Assembly (NCBI GenBank): GCA_012295275.1
Contig: CM022677.1
Location: forward strand, 14,179,332-14,241,331
Origin: Chrysomallon squamiferum
Taxonomy: Eukaryota > Mollusca > Gastropoda > Neomphalida > Peltospiridae
Reading direction: 5' to 3'
Length of the DNA stretch: 62,000 nt
In this document: positions 25,765-35,922 of the stretch, piece by piece
Position numbering within the stretch: position 1 is the first letter of the stretch
How the letters are laid out: each line of letters opens with the position of its first letter
Translations under genes and position numbers: made by a program
Notes under the pieces: generated by a model
Databases searched by the model: none
What the model was told of the DNA's origin: nothing
Seen by the model: the letters and a program-made list of their open reading frames with translations, nothing else

Positions 25765-26338
25765 AAAAGGGTGTCCCAAAACTAACCGAACGGCAAACTT
25801 AAATAAAATTAGATATTAAAAATAACAAATTTATTTCCGTCTTTTATGTCATTTTATGTTATCTTTGGTACTATTCATTTATTTCTGTCAGAAGCAGTCT
25901 TTGGAATGATTTTTGTTACCTGACTGTAGTGCTCTTCGTGATCAAGACTTCTGTTTTAGCGCAGGCTACTGGACTCACCATGGTTTCACTTGAAATGGTA
26001 CCCTCACTCTTACAAATGCAGCGAAGAACTTTAGATTTAAATGAACGTATCTTCATTATTAAGAATTACTATGCAATGACTAGCTACAAGCATGTTGATG
26101 AAAGATGGGAAGTAAACTTTAGAACACCTGTACCGAGTAAATCGACAATGTTCAATCTTGTATATCCAGATTTGAAGTAACTGGAAGTGTGTCAAATGCT
26201 CCTAAAAAAGGTCGTACAAAAACTGATTGTATTGAAGTTCAAGGTAGACATTTTGAACATTTGTAAATACTAAATATACAGATTAAATTTGTTGTTTTTA
26301 TTTAAGTTTGCGGTTCGGTTACTTTTGGAACATCCTGT
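25765..26338 (+). mobile_element. Short Tc1/mariner (IS630-type) element, internally deleted
   Basis: The ends are inverted repeats of about 33 bp. The left begins GGGTGTCCCAAAACTAACCG and the right, reversed, GATGTTCCAAAAGTAACCG; both continue GCAAACTTAAATAAA. TA dinucleotides flank the ends. The interior (25929-26180) encodes the first ~60 residues of a transposase: NERIFIIKNYY, then SYKHVDERWEVNF and VPSKSTMFNLV. That is the helix-turn-helix that begins this class. The catalytic DDE region is absent, so it cannot move itself. Confidence 0.65.
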
Positions 26339-26689
26339 ATTTGTCATTGTATATTTGCCATTTGGCGTAGAAAAACTTGTATAAATGGTGCTAAAATGAG
26401 TTGTAAGTCGTGGGATTTCTTCTTGATATATCTGTCAGTAATACATTAATTATTTCCATAATTCAGTTGCACGATTCAGTGTGAACGCAAAACGTACAAT
26501 AATGACAATAACGGAGACTACAACTGTTACAAAATGTACAAGAAATTAAATATTCAAAGAGAAGTATTACATGAGAGAACAACAAAACACAGAATAAATA
26601 AACAAATAAAGAAACAAAATAGTAAATAAATAAATAAAGAAAGAAATGATGAAAAAATGAAGAAGGAAACAAACAAAGGTGATTTATTT

Positions 26690-27345
26690 TTTAAAATATT
26701 TCCGTTGATTCTCGCAGTTGAAATACAAAAGTTCTCCGATGTGGTCGGATGACTCGTCTGGGCGATTTGATTGATTTCATGGTGCCATCCTTCCAAGTGG
26801 TTATTTGTTCGGTGACCGTCATTGCCAAAGTGTTTCTACATTTCTGGAGTCCACGTCCCTTTCATCCAGGTGTTAGTGACGTAGTCTATCAGCAATGTTA
26901 CCTTTTCATTCTGGGGACTGTCGGCAACTGTGTCAAAACATCCTCAGCTTTGTTCAGCGGGACCATCGGAAGGACTGAAGCACGACTTGCACGACTTTTG
27001 TACATCACTGTTCTCAATATATTCTGAAGCCAATCCTAGTTTTGCCAACGACGCCAAATACTCTGAGTTTACTGGGAACTAAAAACGACTGCGTCGTTTG
27101 GTGAGGAATACAGCGCGTGCAGCGTTGTGAGCAGATCTCTCAGTGTCATCTGACGTCCTAGGAGCGGAATGAAATCCTACTCATGGCAGTTTTCTTGGAT
27201 GTACTGGAATGGCACGGCCTCATGGTTGTTGCTGCATCTGTTCTGCCGTCTGCAAAATGTTGTCCACAGACACGACGTAGGTTCTGAGAGTTAACAACAC
27301 ATTTCCAGTCTGTTCTCTACCCATTATTTTTATTTACGCGAAATG
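26690..27345 (-). pseudogene. MULE (Mutator-like) transposase pseudogene
   Basis: Minus-strand frames separated by stops carry MULE features: LTLRTYVVSVDNILQTAEQM, then LLIDYVTNTWMKGTWTPEMW and RTNNHLEGWHHEINQ. The NNHLEGWH block is the hallmark near the end of MULE transposases of the FLYWCH-linked type in animals. Several in-frame stops and shifts show it is dead. FLYWCH-type remnants at 34.3 kb may come from the same family. Confidence 0.6.
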
Positions 27346-27686
27346 TATGCTCGTTAAAATACAGATCCCTGCTGCCTCGTATTGTGTCAATATAAATCAG
27401 TCGAACCTGTTCAGCTGCCAAGAGTTTCCCAATTCGATGCAAACCTTTATACAGGAAAAACTACAGTCTGCTCAGTGAAACACATATAAAAATACAAACC
27501 AGGACAATTATCTTTTAAAATAGTAGAGACCAATAAAAGCAAAATTAAAAAAAAAATAAAACAAAAAGATGAAAAGGAAGAAATAACAATAAAAAAAGCG
27601 TATTTTCAACTGCTATCCCGAACAGTAATTTCGTTGGTAAAGAAAACACAACTCGCTCTGCCTGAACAAATGGAAATGGACAAATT

Positions 27687-27763
27687 TAACTTGCTAATCA
27701 GAGCGAGCTGTTGTGAGGCACGTCTACGACAGACACACTTTCTGACAGGTCAGCGGGCGTGTC
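27687..27763 (-). pseudogene. Copy of the last 24 codons of the receptor-tail exon at 53.8 kb
   Basis: The minus strand matches 53863-53940 at roughly 90 per cent, reading DTPADLSESVSVVDVPHNS and ending at the same TGA. Similarity stops abruptly upstream. The longer copy is described at 53626-53929. Confidence 0.5.
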
Positions 27764-28045
27764 TGTCGTATCCTTAACAAAAAAATATTCGGGCTTTTAT
27801 AAGAAAGAGAAGGAACTCGCGTTATTTGACAACGTGTCGCCAAGTCATTCTGCAAAGTACAACTCTTTAATTATATTTATTTAAAAAATATAAACATTTG
27901 TAATTATAACATCTGAATAACAAGTGTATGTTCAAAGTCTGGTAGTAAAACTCAGTTGCCTGAAATAAATAAAATCTTTCAATTAACAAGAAAAATTACT
28001 AAAACAGATAGTCATAGAATTTTATGGTATTTTTTTTTGAAAGGA

Positions 28046-28060
<15 letters not shown>

Positions 28061-28128
<68 letters not shown>
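28061..28128. repeat. (GA)34 microsatellite
   Basis: Uninterrupted GA array following a short GT run. Confidence 0.97.
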
Positions 28129-28133
<5 letters not shown>

Positions 28134-29351
28134 AAAGAGAAAATATATGAACAAGTGAAAGAAATACGAGTGATACGCTGAATATATAAAATGTATTGTT
28201 AGCAAAGATAATAAGACAAAAAAAAAAAAAAAAAAAAAAAAAATTACAATATCTCTTTAGAAAATAATATTTAAGTTATTCTGTTTTTAAATTAATAATT
28301 CAATAAATCTACATTGTTTAACCAGTCAGATGGTTAAACTAATGATTCGGGGCACCTGACATCGTGTTCAAAATATTAAAATTTGAATCTTTGTTTGAAT
28401 TAGGTCAATAAAATTGATTATTTGCAATAAAAAGAAAAGAAGAGAAAAGAAATCGCTCGTAACTGATCCTGCTGAGGCAAAACGTTTTGTGGAACAACAT
28501 TTGAATCGTGTCCGACGTTTCAGTTTTTTTGTCTTTTTTTTTTGTTGTGGTTGTCAGTTTTGTGACGTCAATTATGCGCTGTGAAGACAGTGTTTCTGGC
28601 GTTCCTATACAAAGCATACACAGTAGCTGGAAGTTTCGTAAACAAACTGATGGAAACTCGCGATCTTAAAATCTTTTAAAATCATTTCACCTGCTGAAAC
28701 TGATAATTTAATAAGGTAAGAGTTTCTTCACCATGTATGTGATACTGGATCCTTGTCTCCCTCTTCCTGGTGTATCTGCTATTTTCATAAAGGTTTTGAG
28801 AATCTATTGCAAAAAGAACGTCCGAATATTTTGAGCTACAGTATATATCAGTAGATTGTCTAATGAGATCTATCTGCTACAATAGATGTTGATCATATAA
28901 TTTGTTTATAATGATGTGTGTATTAAACACTAAATTCTTGGTTTTGTTAATAAACTATATTTATATATAAATATTTTAAATTATACTGAAAATAATATAT
29001 AAAAGTGTCTGATTTTGTGCCCATACTAGGTTTTTTTTTTACTAATCTTTGTTTTCCTTATATCAAAATATTACTCTCTCTCTCTTTCATATACATTTAC
29101 CTAATAATATAAATACAGCAGAATCATTGATTATTCAAGTTCAACAGTATACAAACCTCTGAATTACTAATTATTCTGTTTGATGCTGATCATTCTGTTT
29201 AGTTCCTTAAATCAAACATTATTTCATTTACCTAGTATTTCCTACAGGACTTTATTTAATTTAATTCATAACCGTGGAGTCACTATTTCCATGACAGACA
29301 TTTTTTTATTTTTTTTATCTATTAATCCTGGACGCTTTAAGAGTATATTTT

Positions 29352-29354
<3 letters not shown>

Positions 29355-29394
<40 letters not shown>
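29355..29394. repeat. (AC)20 microsatellite
   Basis: Uninterrupted AC array. Confidence 0.95.
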
Positions 29395-29396
<2 letters not shown>

Positions 29397-30668
29397 AACA
29401 ACATTCCATTATTCTGATAGTCTGATTATAATAATACATCAGTTTAATCTATGATATAAACTGCAGGACTATCTGCAAGAAACAATAAAAAAAAATCTTG
29501 CTCTGTTTTATTTCTCTTGTTTTTTTTTTTTGTTGTTTTTTATAATTGCCTTTATTTATTTATTTATTTATTTTTTAATTATTATTATTATTTTTTGTTT
29601 TTGCGCCAATATTTGTAACCAGAGTATTTAAAAAAAATTTTTTTAAAGATATTATCTTGTTTTTTATGTTCACTAGCTTTGTCTATATATTTTGCTTGAG
29701 AAATATTTATTAGTTTAGCAGGGTATAGTAATTGTATACTTTTTACTATTGATCACATGAAACTGGGTACAGAGGACACTTGTCTAAACCAGACGTATGT
29801 ATATGTAAAAACAAAACAAATATATAATATAATATATCGAGTTACCGAAAATAGCACAATGTACCAAAACCAAGTTTTATTTAGTACTGGAAAAAGTTTT
29901 TTTTTTTTTTTTTTTATTTTTTTTTACTTAATAAATATTTTGCATAAATTCTCTATCAAGATTATATATATTTATATATGTAACAATGATTTAGAAAAAT
30001 CATTATAATCCTCCATAATGTATAAGAATTGTTGTATAATTGTTTAATAATAAAAAATTATAATTATTTGAAAGAGATTATAATTTTAGTTTAGATTATA
30101 GTTAATTGTTCTGTATGTTTAATATGCTTTTTCTTTCAGTTTACTATTGTTCTTTTTAAAATTTTATTTATATACATAATGTAGCATGTATATAAAATAT
30201 AAATTTATATTTATAGACAGAAAATATGCCAGAGGTTTATAAACTTTTATTTTATTTTGTTTAGTTATATGATAATGTGTGACACATATATATTTTTTTT
30301 CTTAAAATAAGCCTTATTTTTGATATTTTTATGTTATAAAGAAATAAAATTAACTTCTTCATAGATTATTTTTTACTCAGAAAATAATAAAAAGAGAAAA
30401 ATAATTAAACTTCCACTTACAGAAAAGAGATCCTGTTTATAATTTGAATTGCAAACCATCCAGAAATAATTTTTTATTTCCTTTCTTACGATTAGTTTAT
30501 AATTTATATTTTTATTCTTTCAGGTACATTTTGATTCACTTTGTAATTAACAGTGAATTCAGACATGTAAAATTTTAAATTGTTATAAAGAAAAAGCAAA
30601 ATCAGTAGTAGATATTGGCAAATTGTGGAATTAAGGAGAAGAAAAAAAATGTACTTTTGATAGCTTGT

Positions 30669-30751
30669 TTACCTTCTTAAGTAAATATTGTTAAAATTGA
30701 TACAAATTAAGCATTTGGTACAAATGGGGCATGATTTGAGAGAAAATGAAG

Positions 30752-30798
<47 letters not shown>

Positions 30799-31223
30799 TG
30801 AATGTACACGTATGAGTTAGTCTGTGTTTGCATATTGTGTATATGTATCATGTGTGAAGATAAGTTATTGCTGGTGTGTCTGTCTGTGAATGAGTATACG
30901 TGCATGACTGTGTATATGTGACATGTTTTAAAACATGGGATTGTGTATTTTATATGTCTGTCTATGTGAATGAGCCCGTGTATACGTGACAAGTTTAAAA
31001 CATGACGTGTGTGTGTGTATATGTGTTTATGTTTGCATATTACACATGCATGTGGGATTGTGTATTTTATGACTAATATGTATGTATATGTCTGTCTATG
31101 GGGGAGTATGTGTTTAAAACATGATGTGTATTTTTGTTCATGCGCCCGTGTTTGTATATTTATGTATATAATCTGTCGGTGAGACTGTTTATGTTTGTAG
31201 CCTATCCAGTATATATGTGTGTG

Positions 31224-31273
<50 letters not shown>

Positions 31274-31376
31274 TGTCTGTAATATTATGTATGTATGTAT
31301 ATATTATTATGCTAAAGAATTTAATTATAAAATTTAGTTTATAAAACAAAATATAACCAAGGTTAACAGCTGACAT
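30669..31376. repeat. TG-rich low-complexity tract
   Basis: GT arrays and TGTATATG motifs just upstream of the secreted-protein gene. The 235-codon minus-strand frame across it is almost all His/Thr/Ile/Tyr and is a repeat artefact. Confidence 0.8.
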
Positions 31377-31448
31377 TAAATTACGATCTTTCAGACAAGT
31401 TCTTTGAACGACTGAGTCATAACGCTGACTGGAGACCGATTAGTACAG

Positions 31449-31468
31449 TGACGTCACACGTGTATAAA
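31449..31468 (+). promoter_or_regulatory. Compact promoter: CRE + E-box + TATA
   Basis: TGACGTCA (31449-31456, full palindromic cAMP-response element), CACGTG (31457-31462, canonical E-box) and TATAAA (31463-31468, with one G... TA context) are directly adjacent. Start of transcription would be about 31493-31500, some 50 bp before the ATG at 31549. This predicts control by CREB/ATF and by bHLH factors such as USF/MYC/MITF types. Confidence 0.7.
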
Positions 31469-31548
31469 CCAGCTGAGCTGCAGCAGCCGGGCCCTGTTGT
31501 GTCTTCTTATCTAGAATCATACGTAACTATTTTTCAAACTTTGGAAAA

Positions 31549-33414
31549 ATGTATGTTGTGAAGACCGTTCTACTTTTAGCGTTCTGCAGATTATGTCTGG
31601 GCAACATTCACCCATTACCAGCCTCCGAGGTTCGAGATAAACACCGAATACATTTTCGATCAAACGCTTTGTCAAAGAAGGTAGTGTTTTTAACAGGCTA
31701 CGAAATCATTAATTTTTACTTCTGTCTGAAGAAAACAAGCTCGGTAAAAATCTCCAGTTTACGATACTCCAATGGCAACGATGCTGAAGTCATCACAGCA
31801 GTTTTAAACCAGAAGAAAATGGCATCCATTGTCACCATATCACCAGAAACAGCTGGAGATAACTGGAATGTTTTTCATTCCAGTACCGAGATGAAAGGAT
31901 CAGTAATACTGGAAAGAGGTTGGTATATTTTAAAGCTTCAGGTTCACGGATCTGATGGAGTGGAACTGAACACAGTCAGTCTAGATATTGATGACAGCAG
32001 TCTCGCGCAGGACATGCTGCAGTGTAAACTTCACTGTACGAGTGATCTGCCCCGTCTGAACTCTTCGCCTCAAATTAATGTTGACAAAAAAGCTGAACTT
32101 AGACAGAAAAGTTACCCATCTAAATGTGCGGAAGAGGACAACGTGAAAATACCAGTATACCTCGACAGCGTGAAAGAATACAAACTAATAGCTACTCTAC
32201 CAGTGTATAAAGCTTTTGTAAACAGAAGAGAACCAAATAATACTGATTGTGTTGCTTTGTCTCCTCTCTACTGGAGTTTTACCCACCTCTGTTTGAATAA
32301 AACAAATAATCATTTATTTTCCAATTCGGCCACTTTGAAAGTGTATCCAGGACCTCATACATCGAAAATAGCCGTAATTGAAATTTCATTCGTATTAAAA
32401 GGAAGATCAGAAGGTTACATAGATGCTGATATTGGGTCAGTCTTCAGTCTAAAAATCAAATCAGTGACCTCATTTGTAAAATTACAGGTTTCATACAGAG
32501 ACAGAAACAAAAATTTAATTGCGCTCAAAGAAACTGGTTTACAACCCGGGAAAACTGACGTCGATTGGCAAATCCCAAACCTTTCTTGGATCGAACACAA
32601 CGTAAATCTGATCAAAATTTCATTATCCGCACAGGATGTATTTTCCATTTGTATCGAAGAAATAAAATTGGAAAGAAAACCTATGAAACCTGAAAAATAT
32701 TTTCCTATATACACCAGTAACGAGTTCACTGTTATAGGTGTTGATATAGACTTTTGGTGGAGAAATCCGGAAACCATGAAAGTATATGTAAAAAATACTG
32801 ACAAGCTTTATAGAAAAGTAGACTATTTTAAAATAATTCTTCCAGTTCCTTGGTCAGAGGGTTACAGTGAGACACTTGTTATCTATCAAGATGGAAACGT
32901 ACGCCTGCTGCCCCTCCCTCCTGCAGGATTAGACTGGATTCCGTTTGGAACATCAGTTGTGGTTGGAACATGTGATGTTGACCTGATCAGACCTGCTGCT
33001 CCCATTGATCAAGTGGATATCGACGTCGATAAACGAGAGCTGAAGATTCTTTACAGAAATGGAGAAAAAGCAAAGCTGACGTTGATTTCGAAAGTGGACA
33101 GAACGGAACTCGTTGTTTCTGATCTCATATTTAAACAGTCCAGTAAGGGATTTCCATTTGCCACATTCCGATCAATGTACGTCGACGAGGGCAACACAGA
33201 CAGCGACAGCATCATGGTGGACAGCTCCAGCGTGTTCGGCGTCATGGAGAACCTGAATGGTGTACATGGAAAAACGTTTACACTTTTCAGAAGATGCGAA
33301 TCCAAACATCTGACTCTCAGTCCGGATATCCATCTGGAGTTATTGCGCACGCGCTACTCAGTATTGTTGTCAGGTAATCAGTCAGTTTTAAATAACATGA
33401 CAGTTCACATGTAA
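31549..33414 (+). CDS. Intronless secreted protein of unknown function, 621 aa
   Basis: An uninterrupted 621-codon frame opens at the first ATG after a good promoter and ends at TAA 33412-33414. Residues 1-18 are a signal peptide (VVKTVLLLAFCRLCLG), followed by a mature start near NIHPLP. There is no later membrane segment. The middle has repeated beta-rich stretches (about 30-150 and 250-370) that look like galactose-binding or CBM-type beta sandwiches. The C-terminal 200 residues are better ordered and include FWWRNPETMKVYV, PFGTSVVVGTCDV, FRSMYVDEGNTDSD and HGKTFTLFRRCESKHL. Several N-glycosylation sequons (NKT, NNT, NQS, NMT) support secretion. I do not know the family. Absence of introns in a gene-poor, intron-bearing region could mean retroposition or an ancient transfer. 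Confidence 0.85.
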   Translation: MYVVKTVLLLAFCRLCLGNIHPLPASEVRDKHRIHFRSNALSKKVVFLTGYEIINFYFCLKKTSSVKISSLRYSNGNDAEVITAVLNQKKMASIVTISPETAGDNWNVFHSSTEMKGSVILERGWYILKLQVHGSDGVELNTVSLDIDDSSLAQDMLQCKLHCTSDLPRLNSSPQINVDKKAELRQKSYPSKCAEEDNVKIPVYLDSVKEYKLIATLPVYKAFVNRREPNNTDCVALSPLYWSFTHLCLNKTNNHLFSNSATLKVYPGPHTSKIAVIEISFVLKGRSEGYIDADIGSVFSLKIKSVTSFVKLQVSYRDRNKNLIALKETGLQPGKTDVDWQIPNLSWIEHNVNLIKISLSAQDVFSICIEEIKLERKPMKPEKYFPIYTSNEFTVIGVDIDFWWRNPETMKVYVKNTDKLYRKVDYFKIILPVPWSEGYSETLVIYQDGNVRLLPLPPAGLDWIPFGTSVVVGTCDVDLIRPAAPIDQVDIDVDKRELKILYRNGEKAKLTLISKVDRTELVVSDLIFKQSSKGFPFATFRSMYVDEGNTDSDSIMVDSSSVFGVMENLNGVHGKTFTLFRRCESKHLTLSPDIHLELLRTRYSVLLSGNQSVLNNMTVHM

Positions 33415-33499
33415 AACCTGTTAGCGCTTATGTTTATAATTATATTAAGTTTCAGATTTCCAGTTCACAGTCTTATGTGTGAAACAGTTTCTTTGCTGA

Positions 33500-33505
33500 A
33501 ATAAA
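33500..33505 (+). terminator. Polyadenylation signal AATAAA
   Basis: AATAAA about 85 bp after the stop codon of the secreted-protein gene, followed by a T-rich stretch as expected for a cleavage region. Confidence 0.6.
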
Positions 33506-33509
33506 ACAA

Positions 33510-34250
33510 GTTTATTTTTGCATTCAGCTGTCTTAGATTAAGCTTACATTTGGCATTAATTTGTACTAGATATAAGATTTTAGAAAAAGAGATTGCGTTG
33601 GGCATCAGCTAAAGTGAACATAACAAAAAATAGAAATGATAATAATAATGTTTCCTTACTGAGTAATGATTTACTTTCACAGTGGTAACAAGTCTCCTAG
33701 CACATTCATGATTTGTTCACCGTTGGCAACAAGCTTCAAACATGGATGTTTTGGGATATTTATTCAGAATATCTAAACAAATGAAAACAATTATTAAAAT
33801 TTGAAAGTTTCCCCAAAATAAAGATTCTTGTGTTTATAACACTGTTTAATAACACTAATTACCATAGTCAAGTCATTGATCATTATCAGAATTGCTAAAG
33901 CAAGTTCATTTACACTCATAAACAGCTTTTTTATGGTATCAGGTCAATTGCCCCCTGGACACTGCCCCTAAGGACAACTGCCCCCATTTTTCTTCAAATA
34001 TACCATTCAAAGTTATTTTTAAGCAACATTCCAATAAATTCGTCAAAGCTACCTAGAGTCAGCTAATTACTAATTGAACTTGATCAGAGGCATTTGGATT
34101 ACTTTGATCTGTTAAAACGTCTGCTGAAACATATTATCAAAAATCATCTAACACCAAAGCTAACGAAAGTCAGTTAATTACTAATTCAGGTTAATTAAAT
34201 GCTAAAGATTCCTTTGATTTGGCAACTGATCAATAATTAAGACGAATGAG
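33510..34250. repeat. Repeat-rich sequence with CCCC-motif and a two-copy ~105-bp tandem
   Basis: Near 33945-33995 a motif is repeated: TTGCCCCCTGGACAC, CTGCCCCTAAGGACA, CTGCCCCC. From 34045 a ~105-bp unit (CAAAGCTA...GTCAG-TAATTACTAATT) appears twice. Both look like non-coding parts of the adjacent MULE-type element. Confidence 0.45.
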
Positions 34251-34257
34251 ACAGTAC

Positions 34258-34620
34258 ATAAGGTCATAGCGTCAGAGAATGGTCATCCAAAACTTGCGTT
34301 CGAAAACTATGTGTATGTCCGACAGAAGGAACTCAGTGGTGCAGTGACTTCTTATGAGTGTGAAGGAAGAAGACAACACGCTTGTAAAGCTAAACTGAAC
34401 TGTGATTGGATGCTTCTTTCATCTGGCGCCAAGTTCAACTCATTAGTCTAGCAGTTCGTTACAATACTGATGAAGATTTTGCTTTACTGATCCGTCAGCT
34501 GGAATTGCATTCGTTCCAGTGCATGAAGTGACGGCAGCTTTTGAAGCGCTATCAGAAGCTGATGACCATAACTCTGTATTACAAATACTTGAGGACAACT
34601 TCATCGGTTTAAAGTAAGTG
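34258..34620 (+). pseudogene. FLYWCH zinc-finger / MULE-type transposase remnant
   Basis: One frame reads SENGHPKLAFENYVYVRQKEL, then TSYECEGRRQHACKAKLNC: a FLYWCH-like finger with aromatic core, two cysteines and the C-x-A pattern. A second frame from about 34480 continues TDPSAGIAFVPVHEV and AFEALSEADDHN. A stop and a frame shift separate them. FLYWCH fingers typically precede MULE transposase domains in invertebrate elements, so this is a broken element start. The quoted first peptide is cut to stay short. Confidence 0.5.
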
Positions 34621-34959
34621 CTACCAAGATAGATTAAGATGACTGCCTCCTATTGGGAGCTTTCGTTAGCAGTGGCAACTGTATGGTCGGTCATGTGACA
34701 TTACCACATATGGCAATTGCAGCCTGGAATTTAAAGGGGGGACATAGCAAAGATTGCACTTAGGTCTTGGACACTGCAGGACCTTAAACACTTCTAGAGA
34801 AGGTGGCGACACTGGTGTTGTTTGTTTTCTGTTCTTTTTGTTTTTTTCGTACTGGCTTCATGTTTTTTTGTTCTCCAACTCTAGAATTTTTATTATGATT
34901 TGTTTTATGACTCTGTTTCTCCTCCTTGGAGATGCCACAGTTACCATATTGTAAATGTT

Positions 34960-35115
34960 AACATTGCTGTAGCAGAAATTACCTAATATTAAAGCCCTTT
35001 GTTTAGACAGTCATATATATTACGAATATATATTATACGTACAGCTAGCTAAGAGATCCGCTTGCTTCCCCTCACCGCCCAGTTACATTCTCGCGTCAGA
35101 AGTGGGATTTTAAGT
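34960..35115 (+). mobile_element. Possible LTR end with primer-binding-like motif
   Basis: TAAAGCCCTTTG, then ...CAGTTACATTCTCGCG followed by TCAGAAGTGGGATTT resembles the junction between a Gypsy 5-prime LTR and its internal region in many invertebrate elements. No gag/pol follows, so at best it is a fragment. Confidence 0.3.
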
Positions 35116-35690
35116 CAATTAGGACTGAACCCGGACATTTAGAAATTAAGTGAAAGACGGCCAATGGGCTCACGTGACCAGGCATAGACAAGATTTGATG
35201 TTGACGATTATGCGAGACTACATGGTTGACGTCACGAGATTCCCAACTGAAGGGGGTTACCAAATTGATCCAAATTGATCCAAGAACATTTACATTTTTT
35301 TCACATGAATATTGGATAATAATAATAATAATAAAAATAATAATATGTTTATGTAACTAAGATATACAGTATACAGTATATTAAGTTCAGTGTATGTTAT
35401 AACCATTGGTAAACATTTCTTCAGGTCTACCTGTAGTTGGGATTGTGTAAAATATTATTTTATATTCCAGTGAATAATAGTTTATAAGTTAATATGGAGC
35501 TTTTGGAGAAATAAATAACTAAAAACATGTTCATTTCAGACAATTGCAGTACTTTCCGATTCCAGATGCATCTATGAATGATTTTGGAAAAATCACGTTC
35601 TTTATAAATAATATGTCATGTGGCATAAGCCGTGAATTGTAACCGGAAGTGGGAGGAGTTTTCTCCGAGAAGTAAAAATTATATCGATTA

Positions 35691-35805
35691 GCGTTATCTC
35701 CCTTTCGTGATATGTGTTCACAAACATAGAGTTATCTCCCTTTAGTGATATGTGTTCACAAACATAAATTAGAGTTATGTCCCTTACGTGAGATGTACTC
35801 ACTAA
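35691..35805 (+). repeat. Three-copy minisatellite with GTTATCTCCCTTT core
   Basis: Units start at about 35691, 35729 and 35772, each with G-GTTAT-TCCCTT followed by GTGATATGTGTTCACAAACAT. The core is the same motif found singly at 9.58, 11.24, 41.69 and 56.41 kb. Confidence 0.75.
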
Positions 35806-35922
35806 GCTTACATAAGCTAATTATCCCTACGGGATAAATGGAACCTCCAAAACGCCGTACCGCCGAGATTCGATCCACGATACTGGAAAAATCACGTTCT
35901 TTATATATAATATGACATAACC

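Larger units (their letters stand above)
27764..31440. other. AT-rich sequence with GA, CA and GT arrays
   Basis: Microsatellites at 28061-28128 (GA), 29355-29394 (CA), 30753-30797 and 31217-31270 (GT); poly-A at 28219-28243. A donor-like AAG/GTAAGA at 28712-28720 is preceded by a short frame starting at the ATG at 28574 (MRCEDSVSG), which could be a 5-prime exon but stops after 31 codons. No gene is called. Confidence 0.5.

Noticed and set aside
30669-31376. 235-codon minus-strand open frame
   Set aside because: Almost entirely His/Thr/Ile/Tyr from TG/CA repeats; no start context, domain or splice support.
32415-33350. Minus-strand frames of 99-129 codons
   Set aside because: Lie within the secreted-protein gene on the opposite strand; shadows.
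35825-35885. tRNA-derived SINE with B-box-like GGATCGAATCTC on the minus strand
   Set aside because: No convincing A box at the right distance and no tail; left as a possible repeat fragment.
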